Below are positions 29,490 to 39,091 of a DNA stretch of 64,000 nt, one piece after another. The notes beneath the pieces were generated by a model. The model was not told the DNA's origin, made no database searches, and worked only from the letters and a program-made list of their open reading frames with translations. Numbering within the stretch: the stretch's first letter is position 1; each line of letters begins with the position of its first letter. A program made the position numbers and the translations under genes. Origin of the DNA: Nostoc sp. NIES-3756 (GTDB taxonomy: Bacteria > Cyanobacteriota > Cyanobacteriia > Cyanobacteriales > Nostocaceae). The stretch is from assembly GCF_001548375.1 (NCBI RefSeq), contig NZ_AP017295.1, positions 4,684,501-4,748,500 on the forward strand, given 5' to 3'.

Positions 29490-30125
29490 TCACCGCACAA
29501 CCGATCGCAGTAAAATGACATTACGGCTATCTACTAACACAGCAAAGAAACCCCGTTCATTGAGTCTTTGTAATGTGTTGTAGGCCTCTTGTTGATTGGT
29601 TGTGTAAACTGCTAACAAAAAAGGGCGTTGTCCGTAAGAAGCCAAACCGACATTACCGCCTACAGCTTGTTGTACGCTATTAACTAATTCTGGACGATTA
29701 AAATAATCAACTAATACAGCATATCCCTGGCCTAAAGCTTGGGGATTATATGTCACCCTGGGCGCAGAGGCTTGTTGAGTAGGTGCTTCTCCAGGTCGTG
29801 TAGTAATAATTGCAGATAACCCAACTATAGTGTTGATATATCTAGCCCAACGGTTAGCATCATCAATACTTCTAAACCCACCTATCCGCGTCACCGTATC
29901 ATTCAAATATTGACAGCTAGTAGTTTTGATTTCATTTGGTAAAGCATTACGTAACTGAGTTCTATTTTCTGCTGTGGGACTAACTACTAATAACAGATAC
30001 TCGCCAGCACCGGGGGGTTGACACACAGGAAAAGACTGGGCGTTTGCAGAAGTTATGCTACCCATGAACCCCGCACTTGCGATCGCCAATCCTACTACAC
30101 TAGGTAAAGTTGCAAATTTCTGCAC
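29490..30125 (-). CDS. Exported SPOR-like repeat protein
   Basis: The 211-residue protein has a signal peptide (VVGLAIASAGFMGSITSANAQ). Two similar modules follow (about residues 40-105 and 125-211), each with beta-alpha-beta patterns such as EYLLLVVSPTAENRTQLRNAL and GYAVLVDYFNRPELVNSVQQA. The modules resemble SPOR-type peptidoglycan-binding domains that read arrays of related strands, for example GQRPFLLAVYTTNQQEAYN. It is likely periplasmic. It converges with the DUF212 gene 25 bases away. Confidence 0.6.
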   Translation of the reverse strand: MQKFATLPSVVGLAIASAGFMGSITSANAQSFPVCQPPGAGEYLLLVVSPTAENRTQLRNALPNEIKTTSCQYLNDTVTRIGGFRSIDDANRWARYINTIVGLSAIITTRPGEAPTQQASAPRVTYNPQALGQGYAVLVDYFNRPELVNSVQQAVGGNVGLASYGQRPFLLAVYTTNQQEAYNTLQRLNERGFFAVLVDSRNVILLRSVVR

Positions 30126-30170
30126 AGAATTAAGATGTATAAATAGTGAATACTCTAAAAGATTCTATTT

Positions 30171-30266
30171 AGTTATTAGTCAATAGTCCATAGTCCATAG
30201 TCAAAAGTCCACAGTGCAAAGCTAATGACTAATGACTAATGACTAATGACTAATGACCAATGACTA
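30171..30266. repeat. GACTAATGACTAATG tandem repeat block
   Basis: Direct repeats of ACTAATG and TCCATAGTC heptamer-like units lie between the SPOR-like gene and ycf54. The same units recur around 25633-25672, 29449-29483, 38366-38402, 42661-42690, 44742-44768 and 62919-63003. Confidence 0.75.
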
Positions 30267-30593
30267 AGAAACTGTAGCTAAAGATGCCAAAGGATCAGAA
30301 ATAGTTTCCGAAGGAGCAGAAAATTCTCCTGTCACTACATACTCTAACCGGAGTTTAAGCCAAGTAATGAATTGAGGATTAGTAGAAATAATCGCGGCAG
30401 CTGGCTGAGGACAATTCGCCTTAATTTCTGCAAATTCTGGTGTTTCTAAAAATGCGGGTTGGGGAACTAACCAAAAATCAATCTCTTTTTCTTGTTCGTG
30501 ATAATGGCGAGTACGTTCTTTGAGAACTTCCTCTATAGGTTCTTCTTGTAACAAAAAGCGGCGGCTAGCCAAAACGTAATAATATGTTTGCAT
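30264..30593 (-). CDS. ycf54: Ycf54 (DUF2488), Mg-protoporphyrin cyclase assembly factor
   Basis: The 109-residue protein begins MQTYYYVLASRRFLLQEEP and contains HYHEQEKEIDFWLVPQPAFL, AAAIISTNPQFITWLKLRLEYVVTGEF and the end SDPLASL. This matches the Ycf54 family by eye. Ycf54 is required for stable, active oxidative cyclase making the fifth ring of chlorophyll. The start at 30593 is chosen because AGAGG lies six bases before it; an ATG at 30599 sits directly on the ribosome site and a longer frame to 30665 has no support. Its neighbours are a SnoaL-like gene and pdxJ on the same strand. Confidence 0.9.
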   Translation of the reverse strand: MQTYYYVLASRRFLLQEEPIEEVLKERTRHYHEQEKEIDFWLVPQPAFLETPEFAEIKANCPQPAAAIISTNPQFITWLKLRLEYVVTGEFSAPSETISDPLASLATVS

Positions 30594-30707
30594 TGTCATC
30601 CTCTGTTTACTAATAGTTTTAGGGTACAGTATCGAGGGTATGGGGGTGTAGGGGTATAGGAGCATAGGGGTGAATATTTATTTCTTACACCCTTACACCC
30701 TCCTAAA

Positions 30708-31427
30708 CTAACTCTTGCGAGATTTGTTAAACCAAGAACCGAAAGGACAGCCACTTCCTTTGGTTTCACTATTTGTTTGTTTACCACCAGCTGTCAACTT
30801 ATCTAAGAACAGCGTGTTGTCAAAATAGTGTTCCAAGGAAATAATTTTTAAATCATCGGTGACATGAGCTACACTCAAACCGATTATTTCTACTGTCTCC
30901 CCAGTGGGTGCATAATCTTTATACGCACCGTGAAAATGTCCCCAATGCCGCCATTTGAATGTCACAGTTGGTGGCCCTGAGTAGACTTCCAACACCTCCC
31001 AAGGGAAACCTTGGGGAAATGTGGTATGGAAAATTTTAGCGGATGATTCAAAGCTTTCTTGTGATGCTTTGTAATGTTCAGAATCCGCCATAAATAAATT
31101 GTAAGTACCTTGGGCATATAAATCTTCTGCCTGATACTCCGGCCCGCCATTGGTACTTACACGAAACTTGTCATTGACAATCGACAACCACTGCTGCGGG
31201 TTAGCTTTGAAAGAAACCTCCATTTCAAAGGTTCTGACTAAGTTCTGAACGATCGCTTCCAGTGTACCCTCTAAGTGATTGCGTGTACTCTCTTTGGCAA
31301 GATTTTCTTTAGAACGAGAATAGTCTGGAGGAGTCTGATAGCGCCATTGAACATCAGTGCTTTCAGCAATCACCTGATCCCTGTCCTGCACCCAAAGCGG
31401 CAGGTTGTTAGATTGTGTTGCGCTCAT
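30708..31427 (-). CDS. SnoaL-like / NTF2-fold protein, 239 aa
   Basis: A 239-residue soluble protein with a cone-shaped NTF2-like domain at about residues 60-215. Seen segments are TFEMEVSFKANPQQWLSIV, TVTFKWRHWGHFHGAYKDY, ETVEIIGLSVAHVTDDLKI and SLEHYFDNTLFLDKL. These match the SnoaL polyketide-cyclase-like families, which include ester cyclases, isomerases and many of unknown activity. The last 25 residues hold a cysteine in a SGCPFG motif. It lies 115 bases upstream of ycf54 on the same strand. No specific substrate can be inferred. Confidence 0.65.
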   Translation of the reverse strand: MSATQSNNLPLWVQDRDQVIAESTDVQWRYQTPPDYSRSKENLAKESTRNHLEGTLEAIVQNLVRTFEMEVSFKANPQQWLSIVNDKFRVSTNGGPEYQAEDLYAQGTYNLFMADSEHYKASQESFESSAKIFHTTFPQGFPWEVLEVYSGPPTVTFKWRHWGHFHGAYKDYAPTGETVEIIGLSVAHVTDDLKIISLEHYFDNTLFLDKLTAGGKQTNSETKGSGCPFGSWFNKSRKS

Positions 31428-31560
31428 AGAAGTCTTTCAAAATACCACAGATTTTTCAGATTTCGCAGCAATTCCCCTCTAGAGGCAGAAGAGGCAAGGG
31501 AGCAGGGAGTAAGGGAGAGGGACTTCCCCCCGCCCCCCTGCTTCTTTCTCTCCCCACTCC

Positions 31561-32280
31561 CTACTCCCCTCTTATCACCTGTTTCATCTCCCGAACTGCC
31601 CTTTCTATCCCTACCAAAGCCGCCCGGCTGATGATGGTATGACCAATGTTGAGTTCTTCCATACCTGGGAGTGCAACCACGGGGTAAACGTTCCAGTAAG
31701 TCAGTCCATGACCGGCGTTGACTCGCAGCCCGGATTTGATAGCTTGTTCACACCCTGCGGCTAAAAAGGCTAACTCTTTCTGGCGGCTAGTTTCATCAGT
31801 TGCTTCGGCATACCTGCCAGTGTGCAGTTCAATAAACTTTGCTTGTACCTTGACAGATGCTTCAATTTGTGCGGGTTCAGCATCAATAAACAAACTCACG
31901 GGAATGCCGCCACTCTGCAACTTACTAACTACCTCACCTATTCTAACAATTTGCCCAAAAATATCTAAACCACCTTCTGTAGTTACTTCTTCTCTTTTCT
32001 CTGGAACCAGAGTCACATAATCTGGTTTGATGTCAAGGGCTATTCCCACCATTTCATCTGTAGCCGCCATTTCCAAATTTAAGTGTGTACGCACAGTTTG
32101 ACGTAACAGTCGCACATCACGGTCTTGAATATGTCGACGGTCTTCTCGTAAATGTACAGTGATACCATCAGCCCCGCCTAATTCTGCCAATACAGCCGCC
32201 GCCACAGGGTCTGGTTCTACCGTCCGTCGCGCTTGCCGAATGGTAGCAATATGGTCTATGTTTACCCCAAGAGTAACCAA
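31561..32280 (-). CDS. pdxJ: Pyridoxine 5'-phosphate synthase
   Basis: PdxJ condenses 1-deoxyxylulose 5-phosphate with 3-amino-2-oxopropyl phosphate to make vitamin B6. The frame shows [69 protein letters not shown] and [14 protein letters not shown] at 32280 with GGGAG nine bases upstream gives 239 residues, the normal family size. An ATG at 32364 would add 28 residues with no family counterpart. TTG is therefore preferred, although the longer start cannot be ruled out. Confidence 0.93.
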   Translation of the reverse strand: MVTLGVNIDHIATIRQARRTVEPDPVAAAVLAELGGADGITVHLREDRRHIQDRDVRLLRQTVRTHLNLEMAATDEMVGIALDIKPDYVTLVPEKREEVTTEGGLDIFGQIVRIGEVVSKLQSGGIPVSLFIDAEPAQIEASVKVQAKFIELHTGRYAEATDETSRQKELAFLAAGCEQAIKSGLRVNAGHGLTYWNVYPVVALPGMEELNIGHTIISRAALVGIERAVREMKQVIRGE

Positions 32281-32364
32281 GCCGAATATCTCCCTATCCA
32301 CAGTTCTCAGAGTATTTATCTTACCTGAGATTGTCTGTAAATAAATCGACTTAATCGACGGCAA

Positions 32365-32884
32365 ACCAAGTCATAATTAGTTTCAAAGCAGAGCTAGCTT
32401 GTAAATATACCCGTCACCCAGTAACACTCATTTAGAGTATATATACTTAATAAGTAATACTAGAAGTGTTGAATGTTCAGAAAAAGCTGATAAAAATAGC
32501 CCAAAATACGTTAATTCTGGGCTAAGTGACCAAAAATACTACATGGCGATCGCATCTTTGCAATTAGTTTGCGGATTTCTCTATTGTTCTATAAGGAAGA
32601 GTGCTTAAAATCACAGCTAGCAACTTTCCAAACATCCTCTAATACCAGTTCATCAAAATTATGAAACACATCCCAACCCAGAACCCTTGTAAAATAAGGA
32701 ATTTTGAATTTTAAATTGATATAAGTCCATTGTCTATCCCTGAAGTTATCAGCAAAGTCTATTTCTTTAAAAATAATTTATATTTGCTGTTAATTTTACA
32801 ATTTCTGCTATTAAATCAGTTGTGGAATTAACTTGTTCAAGTTATTTTGGTGGCATAATCACATGCAACTCAAGAGGGATGGTC
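32365..32884. other. Intergenic between pdxJ and a small membrane protein gene
   Basis: About 520 bases, AT-rich, with one HIP1 octamer and a short imperfect hairpin AGCCCAAAA/TTCTGGGCT at 32497-32522. No gene or RNA family was recognised. Confidence 0.4.
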
Positions 32885-33172
32885 ATGAATCAAATACAAT
32901 TAACTTTACTAATTAGTTATTTATTGATGACTTGCTATTTTCTCAGCAACTGGGTAAGCTTTGCTCTGCGTCATCCTAGTTCATCTCCAGAAGATAAATT
33001 TTTAAGTTTTGTAATGTGCTTAATCACAACTGTTTTCTGGCCTTTGATTGTGCCAATGTCTTTCATTGAAATCGTGAAACAGCGCAAATTAGAAGTTAGT
33101 ACTGTAATTCCTGTTCTGTTGGTCATGTTTGCTGTAACTATTTCTTACGTAATATCTGAGTTATCTGCTTAA
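32885..33172 (+). CDS. Small three-helix membrane protein, 95 aa
   Basis: The ATG at 32885 (MNQIQLTLL) is chosen because AGAGGG lies six bases upstream; earlier in-frame starts at 32822 (TTG) and 32879 lack this. Three hydrophobic segments are seen: LTLLISYLLMTCYFLS, FVMCLITTVFWPLIVPMSF and VIPVLLVMFAVTISYVIS, separated by short polar loops. No named family is recognised. It stands alone between pdxJ and ssb. Confidence 0.6.
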   Translation: MNQIQLTLLISYLLMTCYFLSNWVSFALRHPSSSPEDKFLSFVMCLITTVFWPLIVPMSFIEIVKQRKLEVSTVIPVLLVMFAVTISYVISELSA

Positions 33173-33777
33173 ATTAAAAGTTTATTTATTTTGATTGCAA
33201 TAATCGCTCAAGTGTGGTTATTAATTGTCGGAGTTTGCAAGCTGTGGACTGAGCGATCGCATAAGCTATGACAGAATCTGTAAAATCAACTGTATGAGAG
33301 CTTACGCATCTAAGGCTGTGTGTAAGGGTGTAAGGGTTGTGAATACTCATACCCTTTACCCTTGATTGTTTGTTTTCATGCGTGAGTCCTAAATATTATC
33401 TTCTTCATCCACCTGCGGAATGTAAGTTATAAATTTGTACCAAGTATTTTATTTATCAATAAAGTGGTACAATTATACTACTTATGCAGAAATCAATGCT
33501 CGTTCCAGTCAGGCGAAAGTGGCAAACAGCATTCTCAAAATGCTGTTGAAAACTGTCGCTTGGCTTTTATGCTAAAACTAAACTTAAATTAGAGAGTTTA
33601 TTTTTTATGAGAGATAAAGAATTTTGAAACTACAAGAAAAAGCCAACTTATTAAATATTAATTATGATTGGCGTTATACCAATTTTTTATGAAATTTCCC
33701 CAAATAAATGATGTAGAAGAGGTTGCATACAACATCTCTACGGTGTTGCCCATTTGCGAAAAAATCAGGAGGATTTA
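33173..33777. other. Intergenic upstream of ssb with a long imperfect hairpin
   Basis: About 600 bases without a gene. AACAGCATT (33525-33533) pairs with AATGCTGTT (33539-33547), and the stem continues outward with mismatches through AGGCGAAAGT and AACTGTCGCTT. Another imperfect inverted pair of GTAAGGGT/ACCCTTTAC type lies at 33314-33364. The long hairpin could be a small RNA or a MITE; the ssb leader follows. Confidence 0.45.
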
Positions 33778-34296
33778 ATGAACAGTTGTGTTTTAATGGC
33801 GGAAATTATTCAAGAACCACAACTGCGCTATACATCAGATAACTTAGCAGTTACAGAGATGCTGGTGCAGTTTCCTAATTCCCAGAAACCAGATGATCCC
33901 CCAGCTACTTTAAAGGTTGTGGGATGGGGTAATTTAGCCACAGAAATTCAGCAAAACTATCATCAAGGCGATCGCGTCATCATCGCTGGACGTTTGGGTA
34001 TGAATACCATCGACCGTCCAGAAGGATTCAAAGAAAAACGTGCTGAATTAACAGTACAACAGATTCAGTCAGTTAGCGCTGACTTCGCCCCATCACCATC
34101 AGTAGATAGACCACCAGCCGCGACGGAAACCCCATCTCGTCCACCATCGGCGGCTGCTACGCCCCAAAACGATGTTCCCGCCTACGAAACACCCCGTCCA
34201 ACTCCCACCCCAGCCGCTAGTAAAGTTAGTGTTGCACCTCCAGTAACTAACTACCCACCAGTAGAAGAACCAGATCCAGATGATATTCCGTTTTAG
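33778..34296 (+). CDS. ssb: Single-stranded DNA-binding protein
   Basis: The 172-residue protein starts at the ATG at 33778, directly after an AGGAGG ribosome site; a TTG at 33754 is upstream of that site. Residues 1-105 form an OB fold (MNSCVLMAEI, LKVVGWGNLATEI, GDRVIIAGRLGM). A proline/alanine-rich disordered linker follows, and the acidic tip DPDDIPF, the conserved SSB tail that recruits replication and repair proteins. The N-terminal part is divergent from the canonical SSB, so it could be a second, paralogous SSB in this genome. Confidence 0.85.
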   Translation: MNSCVLMAEIIQEPQLRYTSDNLAVTEMLVQFPNSQKPDDPPATLKVVGWGNLATEIQQNYHQGDRVIIAGRLGMNTIDRPEGFKEKRAELTVQQIQSVSADFAPSPSVDRPPAATETPSRPPSAAATPQNDVPAYETPRPTPTPAASKVSVAPPVTNYPPVEEPDPDDIPF

Positions 34297-34304
34297 GGGA
34301 GTGG

Positions 34305-34497
34305 AGAGATGAGGGAGTAGGGGGAGTAGGGGGAGTAGGGGGAGATAGAGAAGAATATTTACTTAGCTCATATACCTTCTATATTTATCCCCCTCATCTC
34401 CCTCATCTCCCTCATCTTCCTCATCCCCCTCATCTCCCTCATCCCCCTCATCTCCCTCATCCCCCTCATCTCCCTCATCCCCCTCATCTCCCCATTT
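34305..34497. repeat. Purine/pyrimidine microsatellite between ssb and the ABC gene
   Basis: GGGGGAGTA is repeated at 34318-34345, followed by a 110-base array of CCCCCTCATCTCCCTCAT units (34388-34495). The two tracts are roughly complementary and could fold back on each other. Confidence 0.85.
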
Positions 34498-34553
34498 CTT
34501 TCAACTACTGCTAAAATCCAAATAATTTTTACTGAAAATTCATACATACTCCT

Positions 34554-36437
34554 ATGAGAGAAACTGTCCTAGAGGTTCGCAATCTGCAAGTTGAATTTTC
34601 CAGTGATGGCAATGCTGTCAAAGCCGTCGATGGGGTTTCATTTGTGCTACATCGTGGTGAAACTCTAGGAATAGTTGGTGAATCTGGGAGTGGTAAATCA
34701 GTCACCTCATTGGCGGTGATGGGTTTGTTGCAGCATCCTGGAAGAATTAGCGGTGGGGAAATTTGGTTTCGTGAGCAAGCTAATGGTAATCCTATTAATT
34801 TAGCGGCTTTATCTTCTGAGGAAATGCAGCTATATCGGGGTGGCGATATAGCCATGATTTTTCAGGAACCGATGAGTTCACTGAACCCGGTTTATACGAT
34901 TGGTTTTCAGCTTACAGAAGCAATTCTCCGGCATCAGAAGGTCAGTGTAAATGAAGCAAGACAAATAGCGATCGCAGGTTTGCAAGAGGTTAAACTTTTA
35001 CCTAGCGATGAGCAACTTAAACAGCAATATATTGAAACTTGGCCGCAAACCAACCCTAACGCTCCCCTGGATGAGTATAAAGTAGCGCAGTTGGTGAAGC
35101 AGCATAAAGAGTTAATGCTGGAACGTTACCCTCACGAACTATCAGGAGGACAGTTACAACGGGTAATGATTGCAATGGCAATTTCCTGTAACCCTTTGTT
35201 GTTGATTGCTGATGAACCAACTACAGCTTTAGATGTTACCGTACAGGCAACAATTATCGATTTGTTGCGAGAGTTGCAACAAAGACGGGAAATGGCGTTA
35301 ATTTTTATTACCCATGACTTGGGTTTAATCTCGGAAATTGCTGACCAAGTAGCAGTAATGTACAAAGGTAAAGTTGTCGAATATGATGCAGCAGATCAGA
35401 TTTTTAGTAATCCTCAACATCCATACACCAAAGGATTAGTAGCTTGTCGCCCCACCCTTACCCGCCATCCCCACAAATTACTTACTGTTTCTGACTACAT
35501 GAGTGTGGAGGAAACACCAAACGGACAGCTAATTATTCAAGAGAAAGAACCTGCACAACCTCCAGACATCACCTATCAAGAAATCGCCGCTAGGCTAGAA
35601 AGTCTGCAACAAAAGCCCCTACTATTACAAATCCACAACTTAAAAGTAGGATTCCCGGTGAAGGGTTGGTTTGGGCGAACGAAACGTTACCAAATGGCAG
35701 TTAATGATGTTTCCTTTGATGTGAAAACAGGGGAAACTGTAGGGTTAGTTGGGGAATCTGGTTGCGGTAAAACCACTCTGGGTAGAACTTTGCTACGGTT
35801 AATTGAACCAATGAGTGGGCAAATTATCTTTGATGGACAAGATATTACCAACCTCAAAGGTGAACCGTTGCAAAAACTGCGGCGAGAAATGCAAATTGTC
35901 TTTCAAAACCCCTTTAGTTCCCTTGACCCCCGGATGAAGGTAGGGGATGCAGTTATGGAACCGTTGTTAATTCACTCTGTAGGTAAAACACCTCGACAAC
36001 GACGCGAACGAGTAGCGGAATTGTTAGAAAGGGTGGGTTTGAGTGCGGATGCAATGAATCGTTATCCGCATCAATTTTCTGGTGGTCAACGTCAACGGGT
36101 TTGTATTGCCCGTTCCTTGGCATTAAATCCCAAGTTTATCATCTGTGATGAATCTGTTTCCGCTTTGGATGTGTCAGTACAGGCGCAAGTATTGAATCTC
36201 CTGAAAGAATTGCAGGAAGAATTTCAGCTAACTTATATATTCATTTCTCATGACTTAAGCGTCGTCAAATTTATGAGCGATCGCATTTTAGTCATGAATC
36301 GTGGTCAAATAGTTGAACAAGGCACAGCCGAAAGCATCTACCGCGAACCCAAGGAAGCCTACACCCAAAAATTAATCGCCTCTATCCCCACAGGTAGCCC
36401 AGAAAGAGTTCGTAGCCACCACCTGAAAACTTCTTAA
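34554..36437 (+). CDS. Peptide-type ABC transporter, fused double ATPase (DppD-DppF / GsiA-like)
   Basis: The 627-residue protein holds two complete ABC ATPases. The first has Walker A GESGSGKS, signature LSGGQLQR and Walker B LLIADEPT. The second has GESGCGKT, FSGGQRQR and IICDESVSALD. Each is followed by the oligopeptide-type C-terminal extension (for example NPQHPYTKGLVACRPT). This matches energisers of dipeptide, oligopeptide or glutathione importers (DppDF, YejF, GsiA). No permease or binding-protein gene is adjacent, so the partners lie elsewhere, as is common in cyanobacteria. The start ATG at 34554 follows the microsatellite. Confidence 0.92.
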   Translation: MRETVLEVRNLQVEFSSDGNAVKAVDGVSFVLHRGETLGIVGESGSGKSVTSLAVMGLLQHPGRISGGEIWFREQANGNPINLAALSSEEMQLYRGGDIAMIFQEPMSSLNPVYTIGFQLTEAILRHQKVSVNEARQIAIAGLQEVKLLPSDEQLKQQYIETWPQTNPNAPLDEYKVAQLVKQHKELMLERYPHELSGGQLQRVMIAMAISCNPLLLIADEPTTALDVTVQATIIDLLRELQQRREMALIFITHDLGLISEIADQVAVMYKGKVVEYDAADQIFSNPQHPYTKGLVACRPTLTRHPHKLLTVSDYMSVEETPNGQLIIQEKEPAQPPDITYQEIAARLESLQQKPLLLQIHNLKVGFPVKGWFGRTKRYQMAVNDVSFDVKTGETVGLVGESGCGKTTLGRTLLRLIEPMSGQIIFDGQDITNLKGEPLQKLRREMQIVFQNPFSSLDPRMKVGDAVMEPLLIHSVGKTPRQRRERVAELLERVGLSADAMNRYPHQFSGGQRQRVCIARSLALNPKFIICDESVSALDVSVQAQVLNLLKELQEEFQLTYIFISHDLSVVKFMSDRILVMNRGQIVEQGTAESIYREPKEAYTQKLIASIPTGSPERVRSHHLKTS

Positions 36438-36529
36438 GGAAAAAAGAGCTTGAATGCAGCAAAGGGAGTGGGGGAAATGAGAGAAATGAGGGAGAAATTG
36501 TTAATTTTGAATTTTGCGGAAAGTTCTGT

Positions 36530-36618
36530 AGGCGGTGAGTGCTGCCACACGTGCGGCTCTGCCGCCGGGTGGACTGCCGAACCCGGAGGGGTTTCCCGCC
36601 GTAGGAAACTTTTCAAGA
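36530..36618. repeat. GC-rich palindromic intergenic repeat
   Basis: The segment GTGCGGCTCTGCCGCCGGG with the following GAACCCGGAGGGGTTTC is far more GC-rich than its surroundings and self-complementary in several short blocks. It is typical of the dispersed Nostoc palindromes. Confidence 0.55.
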
Positions 36619-36635
36619 CGAATTTTGAATTGATA

Positions 36636-37352
36636 TTACCTTTTTTCGTCTCGCCACAAAGCAATGCCACCTAATAACCCACTAATATTAGGGATGAGTT
36701 TGACATTTAAAGGTAGCTGAAAATTTACCTTGACGGCTTCACCACCGCCGATATAAAGGTAATCATAATTAAACAACCGTTGCAAAGATGCGATCGCCTT
36801 TTCTAAACGACGGTTCCATCTCTTTTGACCAATTTTATCTAATGCTGTCCTACCTAGTTGTTCTTCGTAAGTTTCCCGCTTGCGAAACTGATGGTGTCCC
36901 ATTTCCATATTCGGCACTAATTTACCATCTACAAACAAGGCTGAACCAAACCCTGTCCCCAAGGTAATTACCAATTCTACACCCTTACCCTTAATCGCAC
37001 CAAAGCCTTGCATATCTGCATCATTAATCACCCGTACAGGTTTATTTAAGCGTTGCGACAGCGCCGTTTCTAAATCAAACCCAATCCAATCTGAATGTAA
37101 ATTCACAGCCGTTTCTGTGACTCCACTCCTTACCACACCAGGAAAACCCACAGAAACCCGATGAAATTCACCTTGGGCAGCAGCCAGCACCATAATCGCA
37201 TTAATCACAACCTCCGGTGTTGCAGGTTGGGGTGTATCCACACGCGCCCTTTCTGTGACTGGGTTTCCTGTAACATCCAAAACTAAGGCTTTGACACCAC
37301 TACCACCAATATCAACCGATAAAGTGCGAATTGAACCGTTATCTTCAACCAT
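36636..37352 (-). CDS. ROK-family sugar kinase, polyphosphate glucokinase type
   Basis: The 238-residue protein has the phosphate-binding SVDIGGSGVKALVLD, PVRVINDADMQGFGA with the catalytic aspartate, and the second phosphate loop ITLGTGFGSALFVDG. It continues with EMGHHQFRKRETYEEQLG and a late IGGGEAVK. This arrangement is closest to polyphosphate-dependent glucokinases (PpgK), which phosphorylate glucose with polyphosphate or ATP. It starts at the ATG at 37352, 148 bases from a divergently transcribed creatininase-family gene. Confidence 0.82.
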   Translation of the reverse strand: MVEDNGSIRTLSVDIGGSGVKALVLDVTGNPVTERARVDTPQPATPEVVINAIMVLAAAQGEFHRVSVGFPGVVRSGVTETAVNLHSDWIGFDLETALSQRLNKPVRVINDADMQGFGAIKGKGVELVITLGTGFGSALFVDGKLVPNMEMGHHQFRKRETYEEQLGRTALDKIGQKRWNRRLEKAIASLQRLFNYDYLYIGGGEAVKVNFQLPLNVKLIPNISGLLGGIALWRDEKR

Positions 37353-37500
37353 TGAAAATTTACCTTTTTACTGCTTAAGATTGGGCTACTCTGGGAAATC
37401 AAGGTTAGAGGCTAATAACTCATGCTCTAATCCAGATAACATAAAAATAATGCAACAGTGATAGGTAAAAACTGCATTCTTTCATTTTGAATTTAAAAAA

Positions 37501-38325
37501 ATGCACAGTTTCATCCCCCCAGAACGATTTTTCCCTTACCTCACCTGGACGGAAATTGAGGAAATGCCGAATAAGGAGAATGTCGTTATCATCCAACCAG
37601 TAGGAGCAATTGAACAACATGGCCCCCATCTACCATTGATTGTTGATGCTGCTATTGGTGCAGGAGTTTTGGGGAAAGCTTTATCCAAGCTGGAGGCTGA
37701 CATTCCCGCTTATGCCTTACCCACTCTTTATTATGGTAAATCTAATGAACACTGGCATTTTCCAGGAACAATAACCCTAAGTACCCAAACGCTGACAGCC
37801 ATAATTATGGAAGTAGGGGAAAGCATCTATCGCGCAGGGTTTAGAAAGTTAGTGTTAATGAACTCTCATGGCGGACAACCCCAAGTCATGCAGATGGCGG
37901 CGCGAGATTTACACGTAAAATATAACGACTTCGCAGTATTCCCCTTATTTACTTGGCGTGTACCGCATATAACTAAAGAATTGTTAACACCCAAGGAAGC
38001 AACTCAGGGAATGCACGCCGGAGATGCAGAAACTAGTATTATGTTAGCGATTTTGCCAGATCAAGTAAAACTAGATAAAGCCGTTGCAGAATACCCTCCA
38101 GAACAACCAGTAGATAGTTTATTAAGTTGGGAAGGTAAATTACCTGTAGCTTGGGTAACAAAAGATATTAGCAAAAGTGGTGTAATTGGTGATGCGACAA
38201 CCGCAACTAGAGAAAAAGGCGATCGCATTTTAGAATCTGTTTCTAATGGTTGGGTAGAAGTCATCAAGGAAATTTACGCCTTTCGTCCACCGGGAGGGGG
38301 AGATAAGGGAGTAACCCACCCCTAA
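37501..38325 (+). CDS. Creatininase-family amidohydrolase
   Basis: The 274-residue protein shows the family metal-binding motifs QPVGAIEQHGPHLPL and IVDAAI. Further family motifs are YYGKSNEHWHFPGTI, LVLMNSHGGQPQVMQ and GMHAGDAETSIMLAI. Members include creatininase, mycofactocin protease MftE and the FAPy deformylase ArfB of riboflavin/F420 pathways, all hydrolysing small amides with two metals. Which of these applies here is not decidable from sequence. The ATG at 37501 overlaps an A-rich leader without a clear ribosome site. Confidence 0.87.
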   Translation: MHSFIPPERFFPYLTWTEIEEMPNKENVVIIQPVGAIEQHGPHLPLIVDAAIGAGVLGKALSKLEADIPAYALPTLYYGKSNEHWHFPGTITLSTQTLTAIIMEVGESIYRAGFRKLVLMNSHGGQPQVMQMAARDLHVKYNDFAVFPLFTWRVPHITKELLTPKEATQGMHAGDAETSIMLAILPDQVKLDKAVAEYPPEQPVDSLLSWEGKLPVAWVTKDISKSGVIGDATTATREKGDRILESVSNGWVEVIKEIYAFRPPGGGDKGVTHP

Positions 38326-38572
38326 CCCCTCCCAGGAGGGGAAAAGGGAAAGGAAGAAGCCTTTGGACTATGGACTGTTGACTATGGACTAATGACTAAT
38401 GACCCATAACTAAATTTGCTATTGTAGAGTTGTGCAGTAGTTATAATTTAACCAAACTGTTTCACCATTGACGGTTAACAACTGACAACTGACAACTGAC
38501 AACCAACAAATCTGTTTACAGTTGACGGGCGATAAATTGCTAACAAACATTAATAATTAAGAGATAGCAGTT

Positions 38573-39076
38573 ATGACGGCATTTGAACCTAACAGTCTCC
38601 GTTCTTATAGCCAAGAAGACGTACATCGAATTTTACAATTGGCGATCGCCCGGCAAGCTGACGACCAAGATAAAGATTTTAGTTATGAGCAACTGTTAGA
38701 AATTGCTACTGAGTTGCAAATATCACCTGATAATTTGAAGTTAGCAGAAATAGATTGGCGATCGCAACACAACGAATTACGCCAAAGGCAAGCCTTTAAT
38801 ACTTACCGCATGACAAAATTTAAAAAGCGTGCTGGTAATTATGCCATTGTCAATGCTTTTCTCTTATTGATAGATTTTGTTGGTGGTGGTACTATCACTT
38901 GGTCTTTATACTTACTTCTATTTTGCAGTTTGGCGCTAGGTCTTGATGTTTGGAATACATTTCAAACCAAAGGCGAAGAGTATGAAATGGCGTTTCAGAG
39001 ATGGAATCGCAAACATCAAATCAAACAAACCATCAATTCCTTTGTGAATAAATGGTTTAAAGCCTTACAGATTTAA
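38573..39076 (+). CDS. 2TM-domain protein, 167 aa
   Basis: The first 70 residues are soluble and helical (YSQEDVHRILQLAIARQADD and FSYEQLLEIATELQIS). They resemble the short helical module found before the 2TM domain in cyanobacterial membrane proteins. Two closely spaced helices follow (YAIVNAFLLLIDFVGG and WSLYLLLFCSLALGLDVW), then an amphipathic basic C-terminus. The pattern fits the 2TM family (PF13239 type), function unknown. An intervening outer-membrane barrel remnant starts 15 bases downstream. Confidence 0.7.
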   Translation: MTAFEPNSLRSYSQEDVHRILQLAIARQADDQDKDFSYEQLLEIATELQISPDNLKLAEIDWRSQHNELRQRQAFNTYRMTKFKKRAGNYAIVNAFLLLIDFVGGGTITWSLYLLLFCSLALGLDVWNTFQTKGEEYEMAFQRWNRKHQIKQTINSFVNKWFKALQI

Positions 39077-39091
39077 CTCAAGATTGAGTAA

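Noticed and set aside
34388..34495. Possible CRISPR array
   Set aside because: The units are contiguous low-complexity pyrimidine repeats without spacers.
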